From the NCBI GenBank assembly GCA_023053545.1, contig JAKZAN010000002.1, forward strand, positions 8,676,790 through 8,740,789: DNA of 64,000 nucleotides. The letters are read 5' to 3'. Both the position numbers and the translations under genes were made by a program. Under the pieces are notes generated by a model that was given only the letters and a program-made list of their open reading frames with translations, had not been told where the DNA came from and ran no database searches. Shown piece after piece: positions 13,801-26,700 of this stretch. The DNA comes from Lepidurus packardi. Lineage: Eukaryota; Arthropoda; Branchiopoda; Notostraca; Triopsidae. The stretch's first letter is position 1. Each line of letters opens with the position of its first letter.

Positions 13801-14195
13801 AGGTACATTTCTAGGTGTTGTAATTCATCGCATATTGCCATATCTAATAAAACAGTATTTAAACGTAAGAGAGATTTTTAAGCAGTATTCAATAGTAATT
13901 TAAGACGAACAGAGCTCGTAGTAGCTTTTGGGGGAGAGTAATGACGTTCGCAACTCTCCTAGCATAGTAGATGCATGTTTAAGAGCGTCCATAAGCTTCT
14001 TTTTATCCAGACACCGCTTCATCTGAAGTGCCTGGACTTTCACAACACCAATGGCTTCATCAAGCAGCTTATCTTGGTCAGCCAACGGTGACAATGACCC
14101 GGACTAAAGCAAGTGAAAAATGAACACGATAGATTAACATAAATAAGACTACAAAATCACTATTTCAAATTTTCATAGTGGCCTACTTTAGACAT
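10869..14195 (-). CDS. VPS35: VPS35, retromer core subunit
   Basis: Fourteen exons in transcript order: 14195-14187, 14103-13911, 13843-13720, 13665-13458, 13397-13203, 13151-13068, 13015-12797, 12616-12468, 12403-12196, 12138-11863, 11810-11631, 11575-11336, 11280-11137 and 11078-10869. They give 812 residues (human about 796) with every phase consistent. The first exon is only ATG TCT AAA, giving MSKSGSL before the conserved KLLDEAIG block. Diagnostic segments include [13 protein letters not shown], the PRLYL motif near residue 107 that contacts VPS26, [31 protein letters not shown] and DPEDFADEQ. The C-terminal helical solenoid that binds VPS29 is complete through [11 protein letters not shown] and [13 protein letters not shown]35 scaffolds the endosomal cargo-recycling complex on the cytosolic face. 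Nothing looks broken. Confidence 0.97.
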
Positions 14196-14930
14196 CTTTT
14201 TATTGCGGGACAACAATGATAAATTTCATCCACTTGTTCTGTTGATGTTGCCTCCCTTTCAAAGCGCAGATACCCGCCCCTCTACAAAGATTACAGCGCT
14301 ATTTCAAACGCTTATTGCGCTTTCTGTATGGAGGCGTATCCAATACCAAACCGCGCAAAGCGAGTTACAAACTCATTTCGAGTTACAAACTCAAACAATT
14401 TTGCGCGGTTTGGTATTATAGCTTACAAGGTAGCAAATTCCTACAAAAAGTAGGAAGTGCTTGTTCACCTTATTAAGTTTTAAGTCGTTCCCTTACGGAC
14501 AACTAAGGTGGGTTTAATGGCAGGATTATTACGAAGTAGAAAGTAGCGTAATAGATTTTTTTTAATAGACAATGTTTTTAAGTAGATAAATTCCCTGTAT
14601 AAGCTAGCTGGATATACCCAATAGGCACAACAGTATTACAGTCATATGTAAAAAAAAAATTGGACTGTAAGTTAAAAAGACAAATTTACGATACATATAA
14701 AATTATTCGATAGTTTATTCGAAGAATTGCTCAATAGTTTTCGTACAAGTCTAGGCTATAAGAGTAAGTAAAGTAAAAAAGCAGAGCAAGTCGAAGCAAG
14801 TAAAAGCTTTCGTTCTAAACATTTGGAAAAGGCGAACCGCGACAATACCTAACATTGCAAAATCTTTACAAATCACTATCATTACAAATCACAAATCATT
14901 ACAAATCATAAATTATTACAAATCACAAAA
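14196..14930. other. Intergenic, VPS35 promoter side and kinesin 3' side
   Basis: This 735-bp gap lies between the VPS35 start and the stop of the kinesin gene; both are transcribed leftward. It contains a strong hairpin (14342-14417), AT-rich sequence, and short repeats of the type ATTACAAATCA at about 14870-14930 that probably fall in the kinesin 3' UTR. No gene was seen. Confidence 0.6.
14342..14417. repeat. Perfect 18-bp inverted repeat with nested inner hairpins
   Basis: The arm AATACCAAACCGCGCAAA at 14342-14359 is matched exactly by its reverse complement at 14400-14417. Between them, GAGTTACAAACTC occurs twice in direct orientation, and each copy is itself a GAGTT/AACTC hairpin. The structure could be a tiny foldback element or a cruciform-forming control site just upstream of VPS35. 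Confidence 0.85.
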
Positions 14931-17900
14931 TCACTTCGGTGGTTTGTTTTCTATTTGTTCCTGGTCTTGGCTTGGCTTTTTTCCATGAACATCACCAAAG
15001 CCCCAGGGCCGAGTCATGCTCCCCAACACAGAATATGTTTGTTTCTTCCCATCTGCCCCTAAAAAGTCCATACCCGGAAAGTTTTCCTTCCATTTTGCTT
15101 CTTTTGTGTCTTTTATCAGTCCATTCTGGTCAAACAAGCTTGCATGGACGCTACGCGAGTTGGTGAAAGCCTGCATTTCATATAATTTGGGTGGCGCTGC
15201 AGCTCCAGTGCTGACCGACTGTTCGCTTTCCTTTGGAGCCACGGTCGTGCTGGCGGGCCTGCCCAAACTTCCCCCCAAAGCTCCGAAAACGTTTCTTTTC
15301 ACTTCTCCAGTCGCGCTACCAATCGGAAATTGATTGTCTGTCCGTCCCTTTAAAATCCCGCTACTCGAAGGCAAGATTTGCTTAGGTAAAGTAGCCTTGG
15401 CTGCATTTATTGCTGCCAATCTTTTTTCACGCATTTCTGGGGCAGTCACTTCAAGTACCGGAGGCTCAGTTTCTCCAATAGCCGCGTAATACAGAGACCG
15501 ATACTTCCTCATTTTGACCAAATACATGTCAGAAATGTTTCCCAGGATGTCATAGTCATCAAGCAGTTTTTCGTATTTTTCTTTGGCTTCCTTTAATTTG
15601 TTCTCGATGGCAGGCAAACGGTTACACTGCAAGCGAAAGAGTACTGTATAAAACATGGTAATAGGTAAAAAGATATATTTACCCAGCTACAGCCTGGGGC
15701 TTTGCTTTCTGTGTTGACACCCATTTCCTTGGTAGACTTCTTCGTCGTCAACTGTGCCACAGTATTGTCTTCATTTGTTTGACGACTGGCCAATAATCGA
15801 ACTTCTTCCTTCAGTTCGGAATTCTGAAAATCAAAATAATAATATTAATATATTCTTAAAAAAAATCAGTCAGAGATTTACAATTAAAGTTATTAATTTA
15901 CTTACTTAATATACCTAGTTCTTAAGTTACATAGTATTCAAGGTTTACAATGTAAAGCTCGAAATAGTACTTCGAATAAATTGAAGAATAAATTGTGTCA
16001 ATCTTAATTTCTAACCTGTTTCTTCAAGCGCGCCAATTCTGAAGTCAGTTCGCGACACCGTAATTGGTAAGGTTCTTCGTCATCCTGAGCTTTTAACTCA
16101 GCGGTAGCAATCTGGCCATTCAAGCGGCAAATCTCGAGTTTCAAGCTTAAAATCTGTGACTTCAAACTCTCACAGTTCTCCGCTTGTATTGGCTGAACTG
16201 TTTTAGCCGCAATAGATTTCTGCTCGAGTTCATGATGAGCTTGGGCTAAACGTTGAAATTCTTCATCCCTTTCATTCAGTTTGGCCGCAATGGAATTCTG
16301 TTCCGCAGTCGCAGTCTCCAACTGAGCCAACAATTGTATGCACTCGGCTTTCGCTTGGGCAAGTTCTTCTTTAAGTGCATCGATGATCTTGTGGGAATCT
16401 TTGTTAACAGCTATGGCGGCTTGACTGGCTGACAAGTCTTTCTGCAGTTTTTTATTGTCTAACTGCAGCGCGTCGAGTTTTTCATTTAAGCTAATGATTT
16501 CATTGAACGCTTCCTCGTACCGTACAGCTTGGTCGTCGTACACTTCACCCAGATTGTCGTATTTGCGTTGCAAATCTTCGTGGTCTTCTTGTAGCTCTTC
16601 CTTGGCCAGCTTCATTTGGCGGAGTTCTTTCAACTCAGCTTCACATTCCACAATAAGACGATCTCTCTTTCCCATTTCTGCTTGCAAAAATTCCGTGTCT
16701 TTAAATTCGAGTCTTATGCTGGAAAGAGCGCTTTGCTTGGCCTCAATGCTGCGTTCCAAGTCGACAATGATCTGTGTTAAGGTACTGAAACGTTTTTCCC
16801 ATTCTGTTTCGCGGTCAGAAACTTTGGACTTGATCTTCGTTATTTCATCGTGCAGTTGATGCAGTTCGTTTAGTTCGCGCTCCCTGTCAGCAACAACAGC
16901 TTTCAAAGCTTCAATTTCAGCCAAATGAGCATTCGCTTCTTCAAGTAAAGTCTCGTTTGACTTAGTGAAAGCTGCCAACTCTGCTTCAAATGCTACGATC
17001 TGCTGTGCCTTCAAAGTTTCTAGTTCAACTACTTTCATTTGTATTTCTTCCAAAGCCTTCGTTTTTACGTCCAACTGATCTTGTAAGTATTGTATGTCTT
17101 GAGCAGCTTCATCCAAGGCTCGCTGCAACGCTTCCGTACGTTCTGAATCGCCTAGTTTAGCACGAGCTAAGTCTTCTTCGAGTGATGCAATATGTTGTGC
17201 CTTCAAAGTCTCAAGTTGAATCATTTCTTTTCGCAGATTTTCCAACATCGTCTGTCCATCTGTCATCTGATCCTGTAGTTGATCTCTACCTTGATTAGCA
17301 TCATCCAAAGCTCGCTGCAATGCTTCCATACGTTCTGAATCGCCTAGTTTAGCCCGAGCTAAGTCTTCTTCCAGTGCTGAAATGTGTTGTACTTTCGAAG
17401 ATTCAAGTTGGATCATTTCCTTTCGCAAATTTTCCAACATCGTCTGTCCACCTGTGATCTGATCCTGTAGTTCATCTCTACCTTGATTAGCATCATCCAA
17501 AGCTCGCTGCAATGCTTCCATACGTTCTGAATCGCCTAGTTTAGCACGAGCTAAGTCTTCTTCGAGTGACGCAATATGTTGTGCCTTCAAAGTTTCAAGT
17601 TGAATCATTTCCTTTTGCAAGTGTTCCAGTAACTTTGTCTGTTCATTCACCTGATCCTGTAGTTGATCTCTATCTTTAAGAGCGCCATTCAACGCTCCCT
17701 GCAATGCTTCCACACGTTCTGACTCGCGTCGTTCAACTCGATCAAGCTCTTCTTGGAGCGCACAAACTTGCTGCGTGCTCGACGCTTCAAGTTCGGTCAG
17801 TTTCGCTTGGATATCTTCCAACAGTTTCGTTTTTTCGTCCACTTGATCATGCAATTGCTGTCCTCTATGAACAGCTTCATCCAGAGCGTGCTGCAGTGCT

Positions 17901-20900
17901 TTTACTCGTTCAGAATCCGTTTGCCTTGCCACCGATAGCTCCTCTTCCAGTGACAAAACCTGTTCGGTCTTCAAAGATTCCAGTTGGGTCATCTTTACTC
18001 GGATTTCTTCAAGAGCGCGCTCCTTTTCCTCGAACTGGTTTTGCCTGCGCTCTCGGTCACGTACCGTTTCATCCAAAGCTAGCTGAAGTTCTTGAATTCG
18101 CTCTGTGTGGGTTACTTGGTCTCGACCTAACTTTCCTTCCAATTCTTCCATCTTCGACGAAATATCTTCACAAGTACGGCATGCAATTTCTTGTTTATCC
18201 TTACGTAAAACAGGTGAATCGGCTTGGAGTCTCAAAGTGTTAATTTCATCTTGAAAAACAAAAGTCTTTTGCTTTAGGGCTTCAATTTCATTGAAATAAT
18301 CGACGTTCGCAGCTCGCAAGACCTGTAATTCATTAGCGAGTTGATCTTCAACAGCATCTTGCTTAAAAGGGCTTTCAAAATCCATGAGGTTTTCATTAAA
18401 ATTACGTTCTTCTTTGGTAAAAGGACTGGCTGCTTCGGTACAACGAGATTCTAATATGGCACAACGCTTCTCCCAGGACTGGTTTATGTTATTTAAAGTT
18501 TCTTGAAACGACAGTTTATCTTGAGCCCACTGTTGCTCTTTGGACTGAATCTCGTGCTCGCGCTTCTCTTGCTCGGTTAAAATTACCGACAATCTTTCTT
18601 CTGCACGCTCGAGCTTTTCGTTGAGGTTACTATCGCTCTTGAGGGCCTCGGAAGGGGTTTGATTACGCAGAGATTCCAATTCTTCTCTCAAATTCATGGT
18701 AAGCTCATCCAACTCTAGGATCAACGCATTTTTGCAAGCCAATTCCTGTTTTAATCCTTCTAGCTTGTTCTCCAGTTTCTTGAGTCCGGTAAGTTCGTCT
18801 TGTAACTCTTGGAAACGTTTCTCCAGTTCTTCATTAGCTTCGGCCAACGCTTCCTTTTCAAGGATGACGTTTTCCAGTCGACTTTCATTCATTCCAGGCA
18901 TTAGAACATCGGAATTGGCAAACGTGCTTTCCAGTTTATGATGGGATTGTAATGCCTCTTGCAGGAGCAGCAACTGCTGGCGAATGCATAATAGTTCAGA
19001 CTTGGCTTCAGAATCGTCAACCTCTTCTTCCGTGTCCGGCAGCTTAGCTTTCTTTTCCAATGGAGAATCTCCACAGATGGAGGCGTTTAGAGAAGCCAAA
19101 GTTTGAGAGAGCAATTCACGTGGAGTCAAGCTCATAGTTTTTCGCTTCAGGTGAAACCTTTGGGGGACAGTTACGTCTGCTAATACGGTCTCTTCTATCA
19201 GTTTCACGCTACCACCATCCATTGTTAAAGACATCTCGGTGGCTAAACTGCGCTCCCCGGAATTGGAGGGAATGGAAGGTGATTTGAAGTTCTCAAGTTC
19301 CAAACGCAGAGATTTCACTTCGCTTTCCCTGAAAATAAGAAAAATATGATAGTAATGTTTTACAACATTACAAGAAAATAATTAAATTAATAAACAAAAA
19401 TTAAGTTAATAATTAAATATTTAATTTACTAACAATTTAAATAGTAAATTTAATAGTAAAAATATAATTTGTTTTTAATATAACATAATATATTGTATAT
19501 CGTATAACAATATATAATACATTGTATAAAAACTGTATACATTTAAAAAAATTAATTGATAGAGAACTAATTTAAGTAATCCAATTAATTAAAGACTAGA
19601 CAAGTGAGAAATAAAACTATTTGCAATTATTTATAAAAATTTTAAATTAACATAAATAAGGTATTGACAAAAACGACGGATTACTTGGCATGTAGTTGAT
19701 CTCGTAGTTTGGTAATAAGAGCGAGAGAATCAGGATTTCCGGGAGGCGGTACGATTTCTTCTACGTTGGCTCCAGCCTCAAGTTGCTGTCGTAATGTCAC
19801 TGACTCTTGTCGGCTCTTGAAATCCAGTTGAGACTGGAGATCCACCAATCTTGCTTGGAATTCTGTGGATTGTTGTGTATGCTCTTCAATCTTTGAGTGC
19901 AGCTCAGCACGGAGATCCCGCGATTCCTTTTGACTGGTTTCCAACAGACCTTCGAGTTCAGTCGCACGAATTGCGAATTCAGTAGACGCTTCCAATTTGG
20001 TACGCAACGCTGCAGATTCCTCTTGGTTTACAGTAAGTTGGCATTCCAATTCGATGATACGCGCTTCTAGACTTTGGAGCTGAATCAAAGAAGCGGAATC
20101 TGCACTTGCAGCATCCCAAGCTTCCTAAAATTCCACATCAATTAAGTTACTGTAAGATATTTCAAGTCACTTTTCAATTTCTAAAAACTATATAAATCGT
20201 CACAAAAAATCAACAAAAGAGCTTGGACCCAAACCACCTTGAGTTTTCTTAGTTTTGTTGAAACTTTTAACAAATTAACGTATAAATAAGTAATGCAACA
20301 ACAATAGACACAAGCCTACGTTGAGATTGAAAGTTAAAAAACCCACTTGGATAACATATAGTAGGCGCCGCTTATAGTGATCACGTTTGTCGTTAGTGTG
20401 TTTGTTTGTATAGTAGTGATTCGTAGTGACTGAGTGAATAGTAGTGATTCTTATATCCGAAAATGTGATTCTTTCTTGTAACCGATGAAAATAATATGCA
20501 TTTTATCATTTTTAATCGGTCCTTTAACATTTGATTCCTATAAGCGGCTGATTCTTATAACCAGTGATCACTATAAGCCGCGCCTACACTGTTAATCATA
20601 ATTTATAATAAAATTACCTGGACAAGAGCTTTCCATTCAACTTCCTTTTTCTTGTAATTCTCAGCACTCATTTCAGTACGAACTTCCCAGTCCAGTTTCT
20701 CACGCTCCAGCAAATTTAACGCCTTTTGCTTTTCATCCTGAAAATTGTACGAAATCCCGAAAATTTACACCTGACTGACGAATATGCATTGAATTTCTTA
20801 CCAGTGATTTGCGTAGGTCTCGGTTCTCGGCTAGTAAGGGTTCGAGGTGCTCCACGGTGCGTTCGGTTTCCCTTTTCTTCGCGTTTAGATCCTGAGTTTG

Positions 20901-23249
20901 TTGCTTCAAGTTTTTGACAAGATCTTTGTGTAAACTTAGCTCTTTCTGAGCTTCGAGCAAAAGATAAGCTGTGTCACTTGCTGTTTTGCGCGTTTGCTCA
21001 ACCTCGGCTTTCAATTCCTTTACGCGACGGTCAAGTTCCAGAGAATCTTTCCCTACGCCCACTTCTTTTTCCAAACGCGTAAATTCTGCCAGTTGATTGT
21101 ACTCCAACAGTTGAGTCTTCACCGTATCTTGCAAGGCTACGACACGGCGACGCAGGACAGGTACTGGAGTTCCAGTTACGCTCGGCGTATGGATCGGAAA
21201 ATCAGTTTGAGCCGCTGTTTCAACCGTTCGGGGCTTGAATGGAAGCGGAGTTTTCTGAGCTGAAACTCGCATGGCTATGTTAGGGGATAAATCTTCCTCA
21301 TCCTCTTCGCGTAACGACGAAAGAGCCAAGTTGGCATCAGTAAAACTCATTTCCATATCTTCAGAGCGACCCGGACGGGCCAAAAGACCAGAGATATCCA
21401 TTTGAACATTGGAAGCCAGTTTCGCTGACAATGCTTTCAAGCCGGGTCCCCCCCACGTCATTCGCCTTAGGCGCACTTGATCGGCCTTTGGGTTGCAAAA
21501 CGTTAAATGTGATTTATTAGAACATTAATAACTTACTTTGGTGACGGTGATGGCTGCATGACTGGATACGACCAGCTGCTCTTTCAATTCGAGGATTTTC
21601 GATTCCTTTTCGCTGAGCAGGCGTTTCATATCCTCCACTGCTGCCGCTCCCCGTTCTTCGCCAGCATTTTGTTGTAACTGCTTCTCAAGTTTCCTTATGG
21701 TTGAAGCATAGCGCTTAAGTAACGCTTGTTCGTTGAGGATCTCGTTCACGTGCGGTTCGTTCTTAACGGCCTTTGCCCGAGAAGCAAAACTGCAGAAAAC
21801 GAAACGTAAGATCATATGGAAAAAAAATAAGACAGTGGGTATGAAATAATGTTCAGTGATATGTAAAATAACCAGAGTGCTAACAACAAAAGTCGGTCAA
21901 GAGCTTTGATAACGCTGTAAAAAATAATTTTAGAAAATAAAAATATGAAAGGAAAGTTACTTTAACGTAGACATGGTTTCATCATACGCGGTGGGAGTGA
22001 TGGCGCATATAATCGCTGTCTTAGCGTTGCCTCCAAGCGAGTTCCGTAAAATGTGCGTTAACTTACTGTCACGGAAGCTGACAAAGCTGAAGCGAAAGAA
22101 AATTAAATGCTTTCTAAAATGAAATTAAATTTGTAGGATAATTACCTATCGCCTTCAGAGAGCTTTTTTATCACAACAGACAAAGCCAACAAGCTCGTGT
22201 TGATTGCACAGCCTTCCTTGAACCTGTCACCGGTAGCACCGGTTTGCCCAGCCTTCTCCGATCCGGCTAAATCCACAAGATTTAAATGGGAGACTTGAAC
22301 AGCACCATCGGCGTCCTCCTCGGCCCCGCACAAGCGGCTTTCGATAATCTGCGTAGTTAAAGATTAACTCGGCTCAAATGCAATAAACGAATGACTTACG
22401 ATGCGAAATATCGCATGCGAACGGGATGAATGTTCGTTCATGTTAGTGGACCCGAAGTGGCGCTGTTTTTCGCCCAGGGTCATCGATTGCAGGATCTAAG
22501 TGAGATAGGAAATTTGCAAATCGGTTATTAATGGCATATATTCTTCACACTTGCTCTCTTGTGGTAACTGTTTGTTCTATAAGGTTTTGGACGACAATGT
22601 TATCACTTCCAAGATCAACAACCTTCAATGACTTCTTGTCTTTCCCTGTGTACAGGAGATCTGAGATGTTTTCATTATATATCTCCATATACGCGACTCT
22701 ATTTACACGAATAGATATTAATGGTTATTTCAGAAAATCAACCTACGCTTTACCTCAGTAAATATTCTCGGTCAGGGGTATTCTCAATGGTGGAAAATAT
22801 GCCGTCTATTGCCATTTGAATAACTCCAGGTTCCTTCTCATTTCCTAGCATGGTATGTGTTTTGCCTGCAAAGTAGGAATTTAGAAACTAAGGAGATATA
22901 AATTGGTAACTTAATTACCCGATGCCGTTTGACCGTATGCAAATATTGTTACATTAAAGCCATTCACTGCTGAAAGCACCAGTGGCTCCAGTAGCTCGTC
23001 GTACACGTTGGTATTATTTTCGTCCATGCGAAACACACGATCTGAACAGAAACAAAATTAAAGTATGGCATAATTAAATCAAGGAAAGAAAGAATTACCA
23101 TATCTCTGGGAAAACGTGCCTCGCTTTTCTGCTTCTAGGGGGAAAATTTTGTTCAAACCTTCCACTCCCCATAATGGCGTTTTCTTCTCTGCTATGTCCT
23201 TTGGCAGAAGTGGACGTAGCCGAACAGCTACTTTAATCTCGTCCGACAT
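14931..23249 (-). CDS. CENPE: CENP-E-like kinesin-7 mitotic motor
   Basis: Fourteen exons: 23249-23099, 23041-22919, 22865-22754, 22698-22569, 22495-22400, 22348-22146, 22086-21961, 21789-21537, 21485-20802, 20737-20618, 20124-19685, 19328-16016 (3.3 kb), 15823-15683 and 15626-14931, giving 2,195 residues in frame. The N-terminal motor domain (about 1-330) has VAVRLRPL, the P-loop GQTASGKT (near residue 90), [15 protein letters not shown] (switch I), [11 protein letters not shown] (switch II), [19 protein letters not shown] and [19 protein letters not shown]. It is followed by NEQALLKRY and the RRMTW block typical of CENP-E/CENP-meta. The rest is nearly continuous coiled coil, with a 64-residue repeat at about 1,220-1,600 and a basic, low-complexity tail. 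CENP-E moves chromosomes along microtubules and couples them to kinetochores. Start chosen at 23249 (MSDEIKVAV). A 5' UTR intron acceptor lies just upstream, and a non-coding exon may lie near 23431. The C-terminal 230 residues are the least family-like part. Confidence 0.93.
16958..18109 (-). repeat. Six tandem 192-bp (64-residue) coiled-coil repeats inside the kinesin
   Basis: The D/ESER motif of the stalk recurs at exactly 192-bp steps; the corresponding plus-strand positions are 17141, 17333, 17525, 17717, 17909 and 18101. Each unit reads roughly xSERxEALQxALD, then LQDQ, then LExLxKEMIQLE, then [12 protein letters not shown]. The three units around 17141-17720 are almost identical in DNA, while the outer ones have diverged. 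All lie in the single 3.3-kb exon, so the reading frame is unaffected. Confidence 0.95.
19329..19684. other. Very AT-rich kinesin intron
   Basis: This 356-bp intron consists largely of TTAATTAA-, AATTTAA- and TATAATA-like sequence, much more AT-rich than other introns here. Nothing else was seen. Confidence 0.7.
20361..20587. mobile_element. MITE-like element in a kinesin intron
   Basis: A 24-bp arm at 20361-20384 (GTAGGCGCCGCTTATAGTGA...) matches the reverse complement of 20564-20587 with one mismatch. The element is about 227 bp, non-coding, and carries sub-terminal repeats of the type AGTGATTC and CTATAAGCGGC. It sits wholly within the intron 20125-20617. Size and symmetry fit a non-autonomous DNA transposon. 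A TA-flanked pogo/mariner-like assignment is possible, but the target-site duplication is not clear. Confidence 0.7.
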
Positions 23250-23744
23250 AGCCAGACAATGCCCCTGCAAGTATTTAATAAGTAATTGAACTTTACCTTT
23301 CTAAGAAGTTTAACCTAAATTTTAACTTTAATTTTAGTACGCAACACTTACTAACTTAGGGAATTCCTAAAACTTTAAAACACTTGATACTACGAATAGT
23401 CGCTGTAATAAAAAATGCAATGTGTACTAACCTCTTCCAAAAATTTGAACACACCAACCAAAACCGGTTTCAGCGCCAACGGTTTGACTTTTGACGCTCC
23501 CAGATAACAAACAGCGAACTGACTGGCTTGCATTCAAGGTTCCGGAAGCCACGCACAATTTAAACAATTCAAAATTCAAATCAAGACGAAATTTCAATTG
23601 CCTAAAACGTTTCGAAAGCCTTGACACTTGATAGTAGTGGAACTACATTGAATAAGTAAATTACGGAGAACAACGACAATTAATTTTTATAACAGCTTTA
23701 TTCAGATACACATAGAAAATTCAGAATATGTAAGAAACTTTCAT
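23250..23744. other. Intergenic between kinesin start and ZC3H13-like 3' end
   Basis: This 495-bp gap should contain the kinesin promoter and an untranslated first exon: an acceptor-like TTGCAG is at about 23270 and a donor-like GAG/GTTAG at about 23431, both on the minus strand. An AATAAA-like 3' signal for the ZC3H13-like gene was not identified with confidence. No coding sequence was seen. Confidence 0.5.
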
Positions 23745-26700
23745 CTAACTTGCATCGCGTTTGAACAACTGTAACGCTAGCTTATAAAGTTCACTTTCTC
23801 CTGCCAATCCTGTCTCTGTCCCCATTTCTCTCTGCGGCATCTGACACAAACTTCTCCTGTAGACCAGCAATTTAGAATATTGATTAGTTGGCTAAAAATG
23901 AATTAATATACAATTTGTACAATACCTAATAGCCAAGTCGGCTCTCGCTGACAACGCTCTGCGGAAGGGTCCCACATCTACGAACAAAGACTTGGCGCTC
24001 TGTTCCTTAGTCACATGCGCTATATGCAACGCTGCGTACGTTCGAACACAGCTACTAGGCAAAGATAGTTTCCCTGCGACACTTTCGCCACCTAATCTGG
24101 CCGACACTCCCAATCGTGCTAGAATGTTTGCTCCTTCCCACCGCTGACGTGCCGAGCCTGTCCCGGCTTGATTTTCTTCAGAAAAAGTTGCAGATTTCAA
24201 TAAACTTGGCCAATCCACTTCCAAAGGATCGACAATCACTACAAAACAAGAAAGATTACACTTTATATACATGCACCGCAACTTAACACAACTCAGTCTA
24301 CCTGGTTTAACTTCTTCTTCAAGCTCTTCGTCTGAAATTTGCTCAAAGTCCATTCCGTCCAGTAAATCTTCATCTGTACGACTCTCCGAACGAAAATCCT
24401 TCAGTACCGCTGCTGGGCTTGCTTCCACAGCTATAGGCGTTTCACTCACGGCAGGCATTTCGTCTATCGCCTTGTCTACCTCTTCTTGAACTTCTTGAAT
24501 GGCCACCTCTTTCTGGATCTCTTTATCTTCCAGCGGCGCAGCTCTGGGCTCTTTCTCTTCCACTACAATGTCCACTTTCTCAACTGGTTCTTCTTCCACG
24601 ACTTCGCCTTCCAGTTTCTCTTCTTCTGCTCGATTCAAAATCTCGTCTGCGTCATCACTGAAATCGCTCAGCGATTCATCCCCGCCTTCCATGCCTTCCA
24701 CGCCTTCCTCGAGTTCCCTTAACGTTGTGTCTAACGGATCCTCCTTTTCTTCCACGGGTGGTACTACTTTTGGCTCTTTACGAGCTCGTTTGGTACTAGA
24801 GCTGGACGGCGCAGGTGAAGGTGGGCCTTCTAAATGAAACATATAGCTAATTTCATGTCTAAGCTTCAGAAAGCTTTACCTTCAAGTTCCTTAGAGACTT
24901 CTGGACGAACGAAAACTCGCTTTTCTGCACGAGGCGCCGGCATTCTGGCTTTACCTTCGTCTCGGTTTCTAGCTGCTCCTCTTCGTCCACGAAATTCACC
25001 CCGTTCACGGCCGCGGCCAGCGACTCGACCTCGTTCTGGACGCACATCTCTAAAAGGAGAAGCCAAAACTTCCTCGTAACCAATCGGATTTGGACGAGTT
25101 TTGAAGGCGCGATCCCGGTCTTCTAGCCATTCCTCAGGTCTTGCTCGACTAAACCATACAAATCACTTTAATAATGTAGGTTATGCAGCAAAGTTTGCTT
25201 TAGTAAAGAGCAAAAAAGAGAAAATAAAAAAAAATATTGTGCAGAACTTTCATTCATTTTTTTTATGTAATTACAGGAAGAATACTAGAAAGAATAAGTT
25301 ACCGATCTCTATCCCAGTCTTCTTCATGCCTACGCGGCGGCTCACGTTCCCGAACAGGCGGGGTCCATTCGCGTGGGCGTGGTCTCAGCGGGGATCGACT
25401 AGACCTCCGGGGTAGAAGAGGGGGCGGAGTTGGTGAACGGATTGGTCGGACTTTTTCATAGACATCCTCCCGTCTACGATCCAATCTCGGCGGACTGGGA
25501 GAATAGCGTTGAGTATTGCGACTACTCATATAGCCGCCTGGAGCTGGTGACAGATCAAAGTTTCTTGTGGATTTCGTGTACGGAATGGCCGGTGGTGAGT
25601 AGCGAAACTCGCGCACGGGACTAACACGTTCTTTCCATGACTCACGTGGTAATAAACGGTCCCGGTCTTCCCGGTAAAGGTGCAAATCCTCCCGACGAGC
25701 TGGGGGAGGAGCCAAAGGAGGGGAGACACGATCTCGACGAGACAATACACGATCTCTGAGCAAACGTTCTTCTTCACGAGGTTTTGGCCGAGTTTCCCAT
25801 TCTTCACGTCTAAAAGAGAAATTCGCATGAATTAAACAGACAATTACAAGAAAATTGATTTCTAACGCAATGTTAGCTTCAGTAAGTTTCGGAGTTCACA
25901 CGCAAAGCAAAAGGAAATTATGTTAATACTAAAACTATTAACTAAAACTAAAATAACTAAAACTAATAACTAAAACTATTTTCTTTCTTACCTTTCTAGT
26001 CTTCGTTCAGGTGAATGTCGTCGCTCACGCGACAAACTGCTTTCCTTGCGAACAAACAAACGTTCACGTTCCGGAGACCTCCGTTTGAGTTTGTCGCCAC
26101 TCCACGCCATGCGCGAATCCGGATGCATTCGCTCGACACGTGGAGATCCGCTTCGTCCTCTGGGAGGGCGTTTAGCGACGCTAGGATCCTTTTTTGCACG
26201 CGGAGACGCTTCGATGCGTCTTGCGGGCGCAAGCCTCGCTTGTGGAGACGGCGAAGCGTATCGTTTCTGAAGTAAGGGAGACGGCGGTCTTACTTTTTTG
26301 CGAGGTGACTGAGTAGACCTGGAATGCTCGTCACGATATTCGGTGGTTCGAGGAGCTTTTTTGGATTTGTGTGTTGTTTTCCTGTTTTTGCTCCCTTCGC
26401 TACTTGAAGAGGGACTTCCCTGCTTAGCTTTGGTGTGCTTATTAGCACGAACCATCTTCCGTTTGGACCTGGAACTGGATGAGGAAGATGAAGAGGATGA
26501 GCTCGACTCACTGGATTCTGAGGAATCCGAGGAGCTAGAACTACTGGATGAACTGGTGCTAGAACTTCGTTTCCGAGGAGCAGACTAGCAATGACTCGTT
26601 TAGCGTATTTTTAACTGAAAATTGAAAGCGAAATACCTTTTTGTCCTGTACTTTGGCTTTTATTTTGCGCTGTTTCTCTTCCTTCTCTAATTCGCGCTGC

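Noticed and set aside
17704-18243. 179-codon plus-strand ORF opposite the kinesin repeats.
   Set aside because: It is antisense to a confirmed coiled-coil exon and inherits its length from the 192-bp repeat.
24499-24837. Serine-rich plus-strand ORF (112 codons) opposite the ZC3H13-like gene.
   Set aside because: It is the antisense shadow of the glutamate-rich acidic region; poly-Glu codons read as Ser/Phe on the other strand.
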